Positions 26,851 through 35,190 of a DNA stretch of 64,000 nucleotides are shown piece after piece; the stretch's first letter is position 1; each line of letters starts with the position of its first letter. The DNA comes from Lentisphaerae bacterium GWF2_49_21 (lineage in GTDB: Bacteria; Verrucomicrobiota; Lentisphaeria; Victivallales; GWF2-50-93): NCBI GenBank assembly GCA_001804805.1, contig MHBH01000073.1:1-64000 (forward strand). Direction: 5' to 3'. The position numbers were made by a program, and so were the translations under genes. A model generated the notes under the pieces. It had not been told where the DNA came from, made no database searches, and worked only from the letters and a program-made list of their open reading frames with translations.

Positions 26851-26878
26851 GAAAATTTTATAAACGGAAAATTTTATA
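26851..26878 (+). repeat. AT-rich direct repeat before the CobS-like gene
   Basis: GAAAATTTTATA occurs at 26851 and again at 26868, reaching the ATG at 26878. It resembles the family A palindromes but is a tandem of one arm. No Shine-Dalgarno sequence precedes this ATG. The rest of the 26722-26850 spacer shows no gene. Confidence 0.4.
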
Positions 26879-27666
26879 TGGAAAGAACCTGGATGGGAGC
26901 ATTTGTATCGGCATGGAATCTCCTCCTTGAGATTCCTTTCCCGAACATAGGCCTTTGGTATGAGGACGAAGAACCCAAGGGGGATTCGTTGCGCACCCTT
27001 GCCTGCTTTCCTGTTGTCGGGGCCTTGCTCGGATACGGGGCATACTGCATAATCTGGCTGCTCGACAAGTTCCAGGCGCCTCCGTCGGCAGCCGCAGTCT
27101 CGGCAATCCTAATAGTTATAGGCATCGAAATAGTTACTCTCGGCAAGAACTTCAACGCCCTCATCTCATTTTTCGAGGCAAGACTCCAGGGGCTGAAGGA
27201 TCTCGAGCTTGTCGCGGCAGTTGAAAAAGAGCCGTCAATGTGCAAGACCAGCATTGGACTCATGTTCTTCTTTTCAGTTTTCCTCCTCAAGATCGCCTGC
27301 GTCGCCCTTCTTGTCTATTATGACCGCACCACCTGGCTGATCGTCACAATGGCCGTTTCATACGCGGTAGTGGCGAAAATGGCGACGGCGAACGATCTGC
27401 GGACTTCGCAGCCGTTCTTCGAGACCGAAGGCCGCGCCGAAAGACTAGCCTGGCTTTTCGCCGGCGTGATATCGTTGATCGTAGGATGGAGCTATTCACC
27501 AGCGATAGTCATAGTCATAATACTCGCCTATTATTTCTCCGACAAGTTCAGGCTGTACTGCGAAACGAGATTCGGCGGAGTAACCGGAAAACTTATCGGC
27601 ATGTCAGGAACCGCCGCCGAGACCCTGATACTCCTCGTAGGAGTGATCCTGCTTGTCCGAGTTTAA
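26878..27666 (+). CDS. CobS-like membrane protein lacking the family's acidic motifs
   Basis: A 262-residue polytopic protein that follows the layout of adenosylcobinamide-GDP ribazoletransferase (CobS, last step of cobalamin assembly): an N-terminal segment ending FPVVGALLG (44-52), several hydrophobic helices and the C-terminal RFGGVTGKLIG with a trailing Glu (231-249). The usual acidic motifs are gone: HLDGLADTxDG is replaced by GKNFNALISFFE (89-100), the RDSRxG region by EKEPSMCKTS, and GDxxG by GKLIG. It is therefore unlikely to be a normal CobS and may be a diverged paralogue or pseudoenzyme. No other cobalamin gene is in the window. Confidence 0.65.
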   Translation: MERTWMGAFVSAWNLLLEIPFPNIGLWYEDEEPKGDSLRTLACFPVVGALLGYGAYCIIWLLDKFQAPPSAAAVSAILIVIGIEIVTLGKNFNALISFFEARLQGLKDLELVAAVEKEPSMCKTSIGLMFFFSVFLLKIACVALLVYYDRTTWLIVTMAVSYAVVAKMATANDLRTSQPFFETEGRAERLAWLFAGVISLIVGWSYSPAIVIVIILAYYFSDKFRLYCETRFGGVTGKLIGMSGTAAETLILLVGVILLVRV

Positions 27667-27712
27667 AAGAATATTGACAGGATAACAGGATTTGCAGGAT
27701 AAAATCCAGATA
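27667..27712. repeat. Common spacer repeat (GACAGGATAACAGGATT type)
   Basis: The segment ATTGACAGGATAACAGGATT followed by TGCAGGATAAAAT lies in the 60-bp spacer before argS. Strings of this kind (repeating ACAGGAT) are widespread intergenic repeats in many phyla, from general knowledge. No gene is present. Confidence 0.4.
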
Positions 27713-27726
27713 ATTCGAAAGAAAAG

Positions 27727-29529
27727 ATGAACTACAAATGCCTTGATGCCCTGAAGAGTTTCCTTGCTGGAGCCTATCCTGATATAAAAACCGGAGATTG
27801 GAACATCATTCCTGAGTCATGTCCTCCCGAAATGAACGGCGACATCACCGTCAATTGTTTCCGCTTCGCCAGGATTTTCCGGAAAAGCCCCGATGAGATC
27901 GCACAGAAGTCGGCCGAATTCCTTTCCAGCCATCCCGACGTCGAAAAAGCCGAGAAGATAAAGGCTTTCGTGAATGTCACCATCAAAGGAGAGGCCCTCC
28001 ACAGGGATACTGTGGGCAAATTCGATGAGATCATGGCGGCCTGCAAGGTAGATGTAGACAGGAAGAAAAAAGTAATTGTCGAGTTTTCAGCGCCGAACAC
28101 GAACAAGCCCCAGCATCTGGGCCATGTCCGCAACAATACCATTGGAATGTCCCTGGCATCACTTATGAAAAGGGTCGGGCACGATGTCTTCAGGATAAAT
28201 CTTGTGAACGACCGCGGAATCCACATCTGCAAATCGATGATTGCATACCAGCGTTTCGGAAACGACTGTACTCCCGAAAGCACAGGGAAGAAGGGGGATC
28301 ATCTTGTCGGAGACTACTACGTGAAATACGATGAGGTGCTGAGAAGCCAGCTCAAAGAGCTCAAGGAGAAGGATCCGGGCCTCAAGGACAAGACGGATGA
28401 GGAACTTTTCCTCCAGACCGAGATCGGACGTTCCGCCCAGGAAATGCTGTTGAAATGGGAGGCGGGAGATAAGGAGACAGTCGACCTCTGGAAGAAGATG
28501 AACGGCTGGGTATTTGCGGGATTCGCACAGACCTACAAGAGGATGGGAGTCGAATTCGAGAGAACCTACCTTGAAAGCCAGACCTATCTGCTTGGCAAGG
28601 ACCTTGTGGAGGAGGGGGTGAAAAAGGGGACTTTCATCAAAAGGGATGATGGGGCGATATTAATAGATCTTGAGGATGTAAAACTCGGGAAAAAGGTTCT
28701 GCTCCGTTCCGACGGGACAAGCGTCTACATGACACAGGACCTTGGGACGACACTTTTGAAATACAGGGATTACACTCCGGACATACAGATATGGGTAGTG
28801 GGAGACGAGCAGATACATCACTTTAAGACCCTTTTCGCCATCCTGAAGAAGATGGGATATGCCTGGGCGGACAACCTTCATCACCTTTCATACGGAATGG
28901 TCAATTTGCCCACCGGTAAGATGAAGAGCCGCGAGGGAACTGTCGTCGATGCAGATGATCTTTTCGACGAGATGGTTTCTCTTGCGAAATCCGCAGCAAT
29001 GGAGCGTGTAAAGGAAGATGGCAAAGTTCCGGACGACATTGACAGGAGATCGGAAATAATCGGCATTGGAGCAATCAAGTTCAACCTGCTGAAATTCAAT
29101 CCGAAGACGACGATCATGTTCGATCCCCAGGCTTCGATCAAGTTCGAGGGCGACACCGGTCCTTATGTGCAGTATGCCTGTGCAAGGATCAATTCCATCG
29201 AAAGAAAGGCGAAGGAGATGGGACTTCTGGAGCAGACCGATGTGAAATGGGGGCTTGCATCGTCCCGCGAGGAAAAGGAGCTTTCGGTGCGGATTTCGCA
29301 ATATCCGGAGATTCTCAAGGCGGCTGCTGAAAAGATGGATTGTTCCATGGTTTCCGAATATCTTCTCGACCTTGCAAAGGCGTTCAACCGCTTCTATCGG
29401 GAGCACTCCGTCCTGAATTCTGATAATGACGATCTCAAGAAAACCAGGATTGCCCTGAGTTTCCGGACGAGGGACATACTCGCTGACGGGCTCAGGACAC
29501 TTACGATAGATGTTCCTGACACAATGTAG
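27727..29529 (+). CDS. argS: Arginyl-tRNA synthetase
   Basis: A 600-residue class I synthetase that charges tRNA-Arg. The N-terminal Arg-tRNA additional domain is followed by SAPNTNKPQHLGHVRNN (about 117-133, with HLGH as the HIGH motif), then the class I KMSK-like GKMKSREGTVVDADDL near 397, and the anticodon-binding DALR domain at the C-terminus (about 480-600). The NTNKPQHLGH form is typical of the Bacteroidetes/PVC-type ArgRS. Length is normal. Three TGCG-N5-CGCA palindromes occur in it. Confidence 0.97.
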   Translation: MNYKCLDALKSFLAGAYPDIKTGDWNIIPESCPPEMNGDITVNCFRFARIFRKSPDEIAQKSAEFLSSHPDVEKAEKIKAFVNVTIKGEALHRDTVGKFDEIMAACKVDVDRKKKVIVEFSAPNTNKPQHLGHVRNNTIGMSLASLMKRVGHDVFRINLVNDRGIHICKSMIAYQRFGNDCTPESTGKKGDHLVGDYYVKYDEVLRSQLKELKEKDPGLKDKTDEELFLQTEIGRSAQEMLLKWEAGDKETVDLWKKMNGWVFAGFAQTYKRMGVEFERTYLESQTYLLGKDLVEEGVKKGTFIKRDDGAILIDLEDVKLGKKVLLRSDGTSVYMTQDLGTTLLKYRDYTPDIQIWVVGDEQIHHFKTLFAILKKMGYAWADNLHHLSYGMVNLPTGKMKSREGTVVDADDLFDEMVSLAKSAAMERVKEDGKVPDDIDRRSEIIGIGAIKFNLLKFNPKTTIMFDPQASIKFEGDTGPYVQYACARINSIERKAKEMGLLEQTDVKWGLASSREEKELSVRISQYPEILKAAAEKMDCSMVSEYLLDLAKAFNRFYREHSVLNSDNDDLKKTRIALSFRTRDILADGLRTLTIDVPDTM

Positions 29530-29575
29530 GAATTTGAATATCCAATATCGAACAAGGAATTTCGAATATCCAAGT
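29530..29575. repeat. Common spacer repeat (GAATATCCAATATCGAAC type)
   Basis: The 49-bp spacer between argS and the next gene consists of GAATATCCAATATCGAAC, then AAGGAATTTCGAATATCCAA. The GAATATCCAA unit occurs twice. Such spacers recur in many environmental genomes (general knowledge). It runs up to the next ATG with no Shine-Dalgarno sequence. Confidence 0.4.
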
Positions 29576-29578
29576 TAA

Positions 29579-30301
29579 ATGCTTCAACCTGTGGCAAATG
29601 CAATTTCCGAAATAACCGACGGCGGTCCGATCTATACGGAGACCGTTGCCGGAAGGTTTCCTGTCGAACCCATCAACACCATCAGCAACTTCATTTTTCT
29701 TTTCATAATCATCTACTGGGCTTATAAGACCCGGATGAATATCATCAGATATCCGATGGTCGTGATAGGAATAGGGATACTTGTCATAGGCTTTATCGGA
29801 GGGACTCTCTACCACGCTACAAGAGGAAGTGAAGTGTGGCTGGTGAGCGACTACATGGCAATTTATCTCTCAATAATCACGGCTTGCATCTATCTGTGGT
29901 TCAGGATAACAGGGAACTGGTTCCTAGTCCTATTGTTCTCAGTCCTGCCTGCTCTGGCTTTGAGAATCATTGCAGGAGTCATGATAGTTCATGACAAACA
30001 TTTCATAGCGGCATCATATGCAGTCCAGGCATTGCTGATCCTTGTTCCAATATTCATACACTGTTACCTGAACAAGTTAAGATATTTAGGCATTCTCTGT
30101 ATGGCCCTTGGTTCGTTTGCCCTGGCTCTGGCGTTCAGGGAGCTGGATGGGCATCTTGGGCAATACATTTCTTGCGGAAGCCATTTCCTCTGGCATATAT
30201 TCGGCGGAATTTCGGCATTCCTCCTTTTCCATTATATTTACAATACCTCTGACTTTTTTTATAGAAAGAAATCCGTTGGATGTTCAGAAGATAAAGTTTG
30301 A
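29579..30301 (+). CDS. Ceramidase/CREST-family membrane hydrolase-like protein
   Basis: A 240-residue protein with about seven hydrophobic segments and the polar pattern of the CREST superfamily (alkaline ceramidases, PAQR receptors): an N-terminal acidic part with PINTISNFIF, GGTLYHATRGSE with a conserved His, LVSDYMAIY with Ser-Asp, and SHFLWHIFGG with the His pair near the C-terminus. These residues bind zinc in the family. It probably hydrolyses an amide or related bond of a lipid; the substrate is unknown. A sphingolipid role is not supported by any neighbour. Confidence 0.75.
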   Translation: MLQPVANAISEITDGGPIYTETVAGRFPVEPINTISNFIFLFIIIYWAYKTRMNIIRYPMVVIGIGILVIGFIGGTLYHATRGSEVWLVSDYMAIYLSIITACIYLWFRITGNWFLVLLFSVLPALALRIIAGVMIVHDKHFIAASYAVQALLILVPIFIHCYLNKLRYLGILCMALGSFALALAFRELDGHLGQYISCGSHFLWHIFGGISAFLLFHYIYNTSDFFYRKKSVGCSEDKV

Positions 30302-30326
30302 ACGATATTAAGTTGATTCAATAAGA

Positions 30327-30373
30327 GTATGTTGGACTTTAGTCCGACATTTTACGGCGGTTTAAAAACCGCC
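30327..30373. repeat. Two spacer palindromes, family B plus GGCGGTTT type
   Basis: GTATGTTGGACTTTAGTCCG continuing to ACAT (30327-30350) and GGCGGTTTAAAAACCGCC (30356-30373) lie in the 97-bp spacer between two membrane-protein genes. The same pair, in the same order, follows rsmD at 41911-41969. They form strong hairpins and are dispersed elements. Confidence 0.7.
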
Positions 30374-30398
30374 ATACTTATGTGGAAGTTTATATAAA

Positions 30399-30860
30399 AT
30401 GCTTGTATTCACACATTCCCTGGGACCTGTCGCCGTGAAGCAGATGACAGAGATCATGCATCCGGAGAAATACGAATACTTCAACCAACTCAGGGGATGG
30501 CTGGTGATTGCGGCTGCAGGAGTGCTCCCTGACGTGCTTACGCCGCATATTACGCTCGGAGACCGTTACAACTCATTCTCACACACATGGGTGTTCACAG
30601 GTATTTTCGTAGGATGCTGCATCCTATGTTCTGCGATACTGTTCAGGAAGAACTACAGGAGCATACCTCTCTGGTGTGCCGCCGCCTACCTGCTGCATCT
30701 TGCTGAGGACCTTATAAGCGGAGGGATAGACTTCTTTTCGACAGGACACGTGATAGGAGATTACTATGTCAGCCCGATCTACTGGCCGCTCATAGACCTG
30801 TACATAGTCGTGATAGTCATCCTGCTGGACAGGAAGATCAGGAAGCAGCACAAGATATAA
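30399..30860 (+). CDS. Metal-dependent membrane hydrolase-like protein (YdjM/DUF457 type)
   Basis: A 153-residue protein with four hydrophobic segments and the conserved polar residues of the YdjM/DUF457 group: FTHSLGP near the N-terminus, AGVLPDVLTPH, SHTWVFT and LLHLAEDLISGG. These His and Asp residues would bind a metal near the membrane. E. coli YdjM is a LexA-controlled inner-membrane protein of the same group; no substrate is known. It converges on the isomerase gene, and the stop codon lies inside the palindrome at 30858-30883. Confidence 0.72.
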   Translation: MLVFTHSLGPVAVKQMTEIMHPEKYEYFNQLRGWLVIAAAGVLPDVLTPHITLGDRYNSFSHTWVFTGIFVGCCILCSAILFRKNYRSIPLWCAAAYLLHLAEDLISGGIDFFSTGHVIGDYYVSPIYWPLIDLYIVVIVILLDRKIRKQHKI

Positions 30861-30883
30861 ATTTTTCCTCCAGGAAAAATTTA
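30858..30883. terminator. Stop-codon-embedded AT-rich palindrome, family A, between convergent genes
   Basis: TAAATTTTTCCTCCAGGAAA followed by AATTTA is a near-perfect inverted repeat. Its first three bases are the TAA stop of the plus-strand gene, and it ends one base before the TGA of the minus-strand gene. As it is symmetrical it could terminate both transcripts. The A-rich and T-rich arms resemble bidirectional terminators. Confidence 0.6.
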
Positions 30884-32014
30884 TCAGTTCACCAGAACTT
30901 CGACCTTCTTGTCCTTTTTCTCGGCCTCGATGATTCCGCGGACAGTTTCAGAAAGCTTCTGTTTCTTCAAGTTCTCACTGATGAAATTCTTGACTTCGGC
31001 GAATGGGACGACGCCTGCTTCATTCTTTTCAGCGAGTTTTATAATATGATACCCGTATTTTGTCTCGACGATATCGCTCAATTCGCCGGGCTTCATGGAG
31101 AATGCGGCCTTTTCAAATTCCGGTACCATGTTCCCTTTTCCAAAAGTCCCCAGGTCCCCGCCCTTTTCCTTGCTGGGGCATGCGCTGTTTTCAGATGCGA
31201 GTTTCGCAAAATCTTCGCCCTTTTTGATCTTGGCAAGTATATCCTGGGCTTTTTGAAGAGTTTTCTGTTTCGTCTCATCAACAGCCTTTTTCTTCTCCTC
31301 GTCGGTCATGGTCTTTAATTTTTCGGCATCGAGATCATCGGGTTTTATAAGAATATGGAAAGCGTGGACGGTTTCAGGTTTCTTGAATCGGTCCTGGTTG
31401 TCCTTGTAGAATTTTTCCGTTTCCTCGTCCGTGATTTTTATGCCAGCGAGGATTTTTTCATCCACCCATTTCTGTATGGCAAGACCAGTTGCAATCCTTT
31501 CCTTTATGACTTCAGGCTTCATACCCTGTTTTTCAAGTGTCTCGGCCACCTGTTCCGGGGGCATCTGGGCGGTGATTTTCTTGAACTCCTCTTCTGCAAG
31601 GGCAGGATCCGGCTTGTAGCCGTTCGCTTCGGCAAGCTTGCTGAGAAGTTTTGTGGCAATCATGTCGTTGATGCCTGTCAAGACCTCTTTTTTCCAGATC
31701 TCAGGAGGTATCTTTCCCAGCTGTCCGTTTTCCTTCATCATCGCAATTATGGGTTTGAATTCGGTCTCAATTTCCGCCCTGCTGATCTTTTCATCGCCAA
31801 TTTTAGCGACAGGATCAGGAAGGAATGCCAGAGGGTTTGCATCCGCTTTTTTCGAGGATGGATCAGCAGAAGTCTTTTCATCGGCCTTGAATAATTCTTC
31901 TGGTTTTACCTTAGCCGCCTTGGATGGAGTGAAATTTTTCTCCTCCGGCTTGGAACAGCCGCAGACGAAACAAAAGATCGACATAGCCAATAGTAGAGGA
32001 AGTGTTTTATTCAT
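30884..32014 (-). CDS. Parvulin-type peptidyl-prolyl cis-trans isomerase lipoprotein (SurA/PrsA-like)
   Basis: A 376-residue exported chaperone. The signal peptide ends in the lipobox VCGC with Cys20. A charged linker leads into a SurA-N/PrsA-like helical part (about 65-205) with VAKIGDEKISRAEIETEF. The parvulin domain (about 208-345) contains VHAFHILIK, KLASENSACPSKEKGGDLG and MKPGELSDIVETKYGYHIIK. It probably assists folding of exported proteins in the periplasm. One TGCG-N5-CGCA palindrome lies in the parvulin domain (FAKLAS). Confidence 0.9.
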   Translation of the reverse strand: MNKTLPLLLAMSIFCFVCGCSKPEEKNFTPSKAAKVKPEELFKADEKTSADPSSKKADANPLAFLPDPVAKIGDEKISRAEIETEFKPIIAMMKENGQLGKIPPEIWKKEVLTGINDMIATKLLSKLAEANGYKPDPALAEEEFKKITAQMPPEQVAETLEKQGMKPEVIKERIATGLAIQKWVDEKILAGIKITDEETEKFYKDNQDRFKKPETVHAFHILIKPDDLDAEKLKTMTDEEKKKAVDETKQKTLQKAQDILAKIKKGEDFAKLASENSACPSKEKGGDLGTFGKGNMVPEFEKAAFSMKPGELSDIVETKYGYHIIKLAEKNEAGVVPFAEVKNFISENLKKQKLSETVRGIIEAEKKDKKVEVLVN

Positions 32015-32113
32015 AAGTACCTGCCTTTTCAGATTTTTAAATTCCTTGAAAACCGGCCAATATAATATGTTTACATCGATTTGGACAGCTAATAATCGAT
32101 TATGTTCAGTTTT

Positions 32114-33121
32114 TTATGGAAATGCCTTCCCATAGGCGGTAATTATCTTGTCGAACATCTTGTCGGCTTCCTTGTCAATCGCACACCGTCCCGGGGCTCG
32201 CTCGTGCCATTTGACTGACTTCTTAACTCCTTCTGCCCATTTGACATCCGCCTTGAAGCTAGGGACAAATCGCTTGATCTTGGAATTGTTAAATACCAGA
32301 CTGTTTATCTTGTCGCCAATCAGACTTCCCGAAAGGCGGGGGATGTATGCCGAAAGGAGATCTGATGGAATATGTATAAGTTCAGGTTCCACCCCTGCAG
32401 CCCTTCCTGCTTCGAGATATATCTGGTTCCAGCATTGAACCTCGTCCGAGGTTATATGGAAAGACTCCCCAATCGCCTTATTATTGCCAAGTAGTCCGAC
32501 GAGTCCTTTTGCGAAATCCGCATTCCAGGTAAGAGTCCAAAGAGACGTCCCATCCCCGGGTACTATGACTTTCTTTCCCCTTTTCATTCGGTTGATGACA
32601 GTATACGGATAGTTCCAGCTTCCGATGCAGAGGGGTATCTGTGAAAGACCATAGGTCAGTGAAGGGCGGATGATCGTTACGGGAAATTTCTTCTTCCTGT
32701 ATTCCTTCATCAGTCTTTTTTCGCATGCGATTTTATTTCTAGCATATTCCGAGAAAGGATTGCCGAGAGGAGTGTCCTCTGTAATGAGATAACTTTTAGG
32801 AGGTTTCTGATATACAGTTGCTGAACTTATGAACACAAACTGTTTCGTTCTGCCGGAAAAGATTTGAATATCCTGTTCAATGTCCTTGGTTGTGAATGCG
32901 ACCCAGTCGACAACCGCGTCAAAGGAATTGTGTTTCAGGTAGCCGGAAACCTTTTCCGGCTCCTTCCTGATGTCCGCATGGAATATGACCGCCTTTTTCG
33001 GGGCGTCGATCTTCTTTGACAATCCCCTGTTGAGGATATGGAGTTCGATCCCGTGCTTTACTGCAAGATCCGAACACGCAGAACTTATTATGCCCGTCCC
33101 GCCGATGAATAAGACTTTCAT
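32114..33121 (-). CDS. NAD-dependent epimerase/dehydratase family protein
   Basis: A 335-residue extended short-chain dehydrogenase. The N-terminal GGTGIIS loop (about 7-13) binds NAD(P), ISSATVYQ carries the catalytic Ser region and YARNKIACEK gives the Tyr-x3-Lys pair (near 126-130). The substrate is unknown, most likely a nucleotide sugar or related sugar. The start ATG 33121 overlaps the stop of the Fic gene (ATGA 33118-33121) and is preceded by GGTGG; the longer frame from 33151 has no such support. Confidence 0.85.
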   Translation of the reverse strand: MKVLFIGGTGIISSACSDLAVKHGIELHILNRGLSKKIDAPKKAVIFHADIRKEPEKVSGYLKHNSFDAVVDWVAFTTKDIEQDIQIFSGRTKQFVFISSATVYQKPPKSYLITEDTPLGNPFSEYARNKIACEKRLMKEYRKKKFPVTIIRPSLTYGLSQIPLCIGSWNYPYTVINRMKRGKKVIVPGDGTSLWTLTWNADFAKGLVGLLGNNKAIGESFHITSDEVQCWNQIYLEAGRAAGVEPELIHIPSDLLSAYIPRLSGSLIGDKINSLVFNNSKIKRFVPSFKADVKWAEGVKKSVKWHERAPGRCAIDKEADKMFDKIITAYGKAFP

Positions 33122-34011
33122 GAGTCCACCACCAATTTCCCGATTTTCCAAACACCTTTTTCGCGGAAAGCTGGAATTGTCTGCCTGCGCGCGGCATTAA
33201 GAAGTGCGTTTACTGATTTTTTGTTGGTTTTTGCGAACTCCGCAAGAGTGTTTATGCTGTCACCGTGGAGATAGGCTATTCTCTTATGGAGGGATTCTAT
33301 TATTGCAAGAGTTATGATTTTCTCCATTATCCTGGTGTTTTTTGAATTCCTATAGTCGTCAAATGACTTGTAATAAATCCTCTTCTCCTTATCCCTGATG
33401 ATTATATTCGGGAATCCAATCCTTGAGAGCTGATGGTTTATTATAACGCGTCCCATCCTGCCATTGCCATCGCAAAATGGATGGACAGTTTCAAAATCCA
33501 GATGGAACTTTGCAATCTTGTCGGCAAAATAGCTTATAAGATCCGATGAATATTCCAGCATGATTTCCCCGATCATCCTCTCCACTTGTTCCGGCGCAGG
33601 CGCAATGTGTGAGCCCACTCTCACGTATTCTCCTGCCGTGCGGAATCGGCCGGAAATGGCATCATTTATGTTTTCAATGAGCATTCGATGAAGCAGCAAT
33701 ATGAGATCAGTGGAAAGTTCTGCCTCTCCGGACTTGTTTCTTATGTATTCCATTATCCTTGCAAGATTTTTCGCTTCAAAAACCTCGCGCACTGATATGG
33801 TTCGTGAAACTTCAAGTTCGAGCAATATTCTCTCGGTCTCTTTCAGAGTAAGAGTCGAGTTTTCTATGGCATTTGAGTTGAAAACGCTTTCAGAGAGCTC
33901 GGATTCGTCAATGATCTTCAGAAGCGAATCCTTGCCCTTGCGGAGACGATCATATTCCGTCTTTAGATCCTTGATGGTTTCTTTTGTTAGATTAGATGTT
34001 GCCATGACCAT
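33118..34011 (-). CDS. Fic-domain protein with N-terminal inhibitory helix and C-terminal winged HTH
   Basis: A 297-residue Fic protein that transfers AMP (or another nucleotide part) to target proteins. The Fic motif HPFCDGNGRMGR is complete at 177-188. An inhibitory motif of the S/T-x3-E-G/N form is present as SNAIEN at 46-51, in the N-terminal part, which places it in class II, self-inhibited by its own helix. The C-terminal segment (about 255-297) looks like a winged HTH (LAEFAKTNKKSVNALLNAARRQ). A strong palindrome lies 11-41 bp before the start, suggesting autoregulation. No separate antitoxin gene is seen. Confidence 0.92.
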   Translation of the reverse strand: MVMATSNLTKETIKDLKTEYDRLRKGKDSLLKIIDESELSESVFNSNAIENSTLTLKETERILLELEVSRTISVREVFEAKNLARIMEYIRNKSGEAELSTDLILLLHRMLIENINDAISGRFRTAGEYVRVGSHIAPAPEQVERMIGEIMLEYSSDLISYFADKIAKFHLDFETVHPFCDGNGRMGRVIINHQLSRIGFPNIIIRDKEKRIYYKSFDDYRNSKNTRIMEKIITLAIIESLHKRIAYLHGDSINTLAEFAKTNKKSVNALLNAARRQTIPAFREKGVWKIGKLVVDS

Positions 34012-34021
34012 AGTATATCAG

Positions 34022-34052
34022 ATTAACGTATATTTGTCAAATAAACGTTAAT
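34022..34052. promoter_or_regulatory. Palindromic operator candidate upstream of the Fic gene
   Basis: ATTAACGTATATTTG-T-CAAATAAACGTTAAT: 14 of 15 positions pair. A third half-site (ATTAACGATATTTGTC) lies at 34073-34088. The palindrome is 11 bp upstream of the Fic ATG at 34011; on the minus strand TATACT (34012-34017) could be an extended -10 box lying just before the ATG. Several winged-HTH Fic proteins control their own promoters; binding here is inference. Confidence 0.55.
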
Positions 34053-34180
34053 AATACTATTAAATAGAGATAATTAACGATATTTGTCATTTCCATTACG
34101 AATGACAGTTTTCGGGACAGGTCTTGATTCTTCACTATTTTCAGATTACTTTCCCTGTCAATAACCAAGGAGAACCATCC

Positions 34181-35110
34181 ATGAACTATCCGATACTGTC
34201 CGATGATCTGCGCACTGAACGACTGACTCCTCCCGGTCCCGGAAAACTGCGCATGATCCTTGATACCGACACCTACAATGAGGTGGACGACCAGTTTGCC
34301 TTGTGTCAGGCGGTTCTTTCTCCGGATCGACTCGAGGTGGAAGCCATCTATGCCGCACCGTTCCATAATTCACGGTCAAGCGGTCCGGCCGACGGCATGC
34401 AACGCAGCTATGAAGAGATTCTACGCGTCCTCAAGATGCTCGGAAAATCTGATTACTGCCCGGTCTATAAGGGTTCTGACCGATGGATGAAGGCAGATCG
34501 AAAGCCGGTGGAAAGCGATGCCGCCCGTGACTTGATCCGCAGGGCAAAGTCTAAAGACAAGCGTCCGCTTTATGTCGTTGCCATTGGCGCGATTACCAAT
34601 GTGGCGTCTGCCATCCAGATGGATCCGGGTATTATCGAACGGATAGTCGTTGTCTGGCTCGGAGGACATGACCACGGTCAGGACGATACCCGTGAATTCA
34701 ACCTGAAACAGGATCCGGACGCCGCCAGCGTCATCCTCGATTCCGGAGTTCCTTTCGTGCAGATTCCCTGCTGCAATGTGGCATCGCACCTGAACACCAC
34801 CGTCGCGGAACTTAACCAGTATCTCAAGGGCAAGAACGCCATCGGCACATATCTGGCAGATATTGTGGAAGGATATATCGGGAAAAGCGATCCTTACGCT
34901 TGGTCGAAGGTGATCTGGGACATCTCCGCGACAAGCTGGCTTATAGAGCCGAAATGGCTGCCTTCCAGGCTCGTTCCTACACCCACTTTGACCAGTGATG
35001 TCACCTGGGGTCCTTCGACAGGGAGACATATGATGCGAGTCGTGACGAGGATCCAGAGAGATCCGATTTTCCGGGACGTGTTCAAGAAAGTAACTGCTGT
35101 CGGTTCTTGA
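34181..35110 (+). CDS. Nucleoside hydrolase (IUNH family)
   Basis: A 309-residue hydrolase that splits N-glycosidic bonds of ribonucleosides or a related substrate. The metal-binding motif near the N-terminus reads ILDTDTYNEVDDQFAL (about 26-41), with Asp28, Asp30, Asp36 and Asp37; this is the longer variant of the usual DTDxGxDD. LYVVAIGAITNVASAI and WLGGHDHGQDDTREFNLKQD follow, as in the family. The start ATG 34181 has AAGGAGA 9 nt upstream. The codon choice is unlike its neighbours: Arg is mostly CGN rather than AGG/AGA, and C/G endings are frequent, suggesting recent acquisition. Confidence 0.9.
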   Translation: MNYPILSDDLRTERLTPPGPGKLRMILDTDTYNEVDDQFALCQAVLSPDRLEVEAIYAAPFHNSRSSGPADGMQRSYEEILRVLKMLGKSDYCPVYKGSDRWMKADRKPVESDAARDLIRRAKSKDKRPLYVVAIGAITNVASAIQMDPGIIERIVVVWLGGHDHGQDDTREFNLKQDPDAASVILDSGVPFVQIPCCNVASHLNTTVAELNQYLKGKNAIGTYLADIVEGYIGKSDPYAWSKVIWDISATSWLIEPKWLPSRLVPTPTLTSDVTWGPSTGRHMMRVVTRIQRDPIFRDVFKKVTAVGS

Positions 35111-35135
35111 AAATCGGAATAGCACTAGGGAAAGA

Positions 35136-35160
35136 AGACACAACTAAAGTTGTGAACTCC
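35136..35160 (-). repeat. Family B CTTTAG repeat, reverse orientation
   Basis: On the minus strand it reads GGAGTTCACAACTTTAGTTG, a diverged copy of the repeats at 1929 and 7988. It lies between the nucleoside hydrolase and dehydrogenase genes together with a CACGTG array. No gene is present in 35111-35264. Confidence 0.5.
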
Positions 35161-35190
35161 TACAAATGGAAGTTCTATTCGTTGGAGTAT

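Noticed and set aside
26722-26877. Cobalamin riboswitch before the CobS-like gene
   Set aside because: I found no convincing B12-box sequence or paired structure in the 156-bp spacer; only AT-rich repeats are visible.
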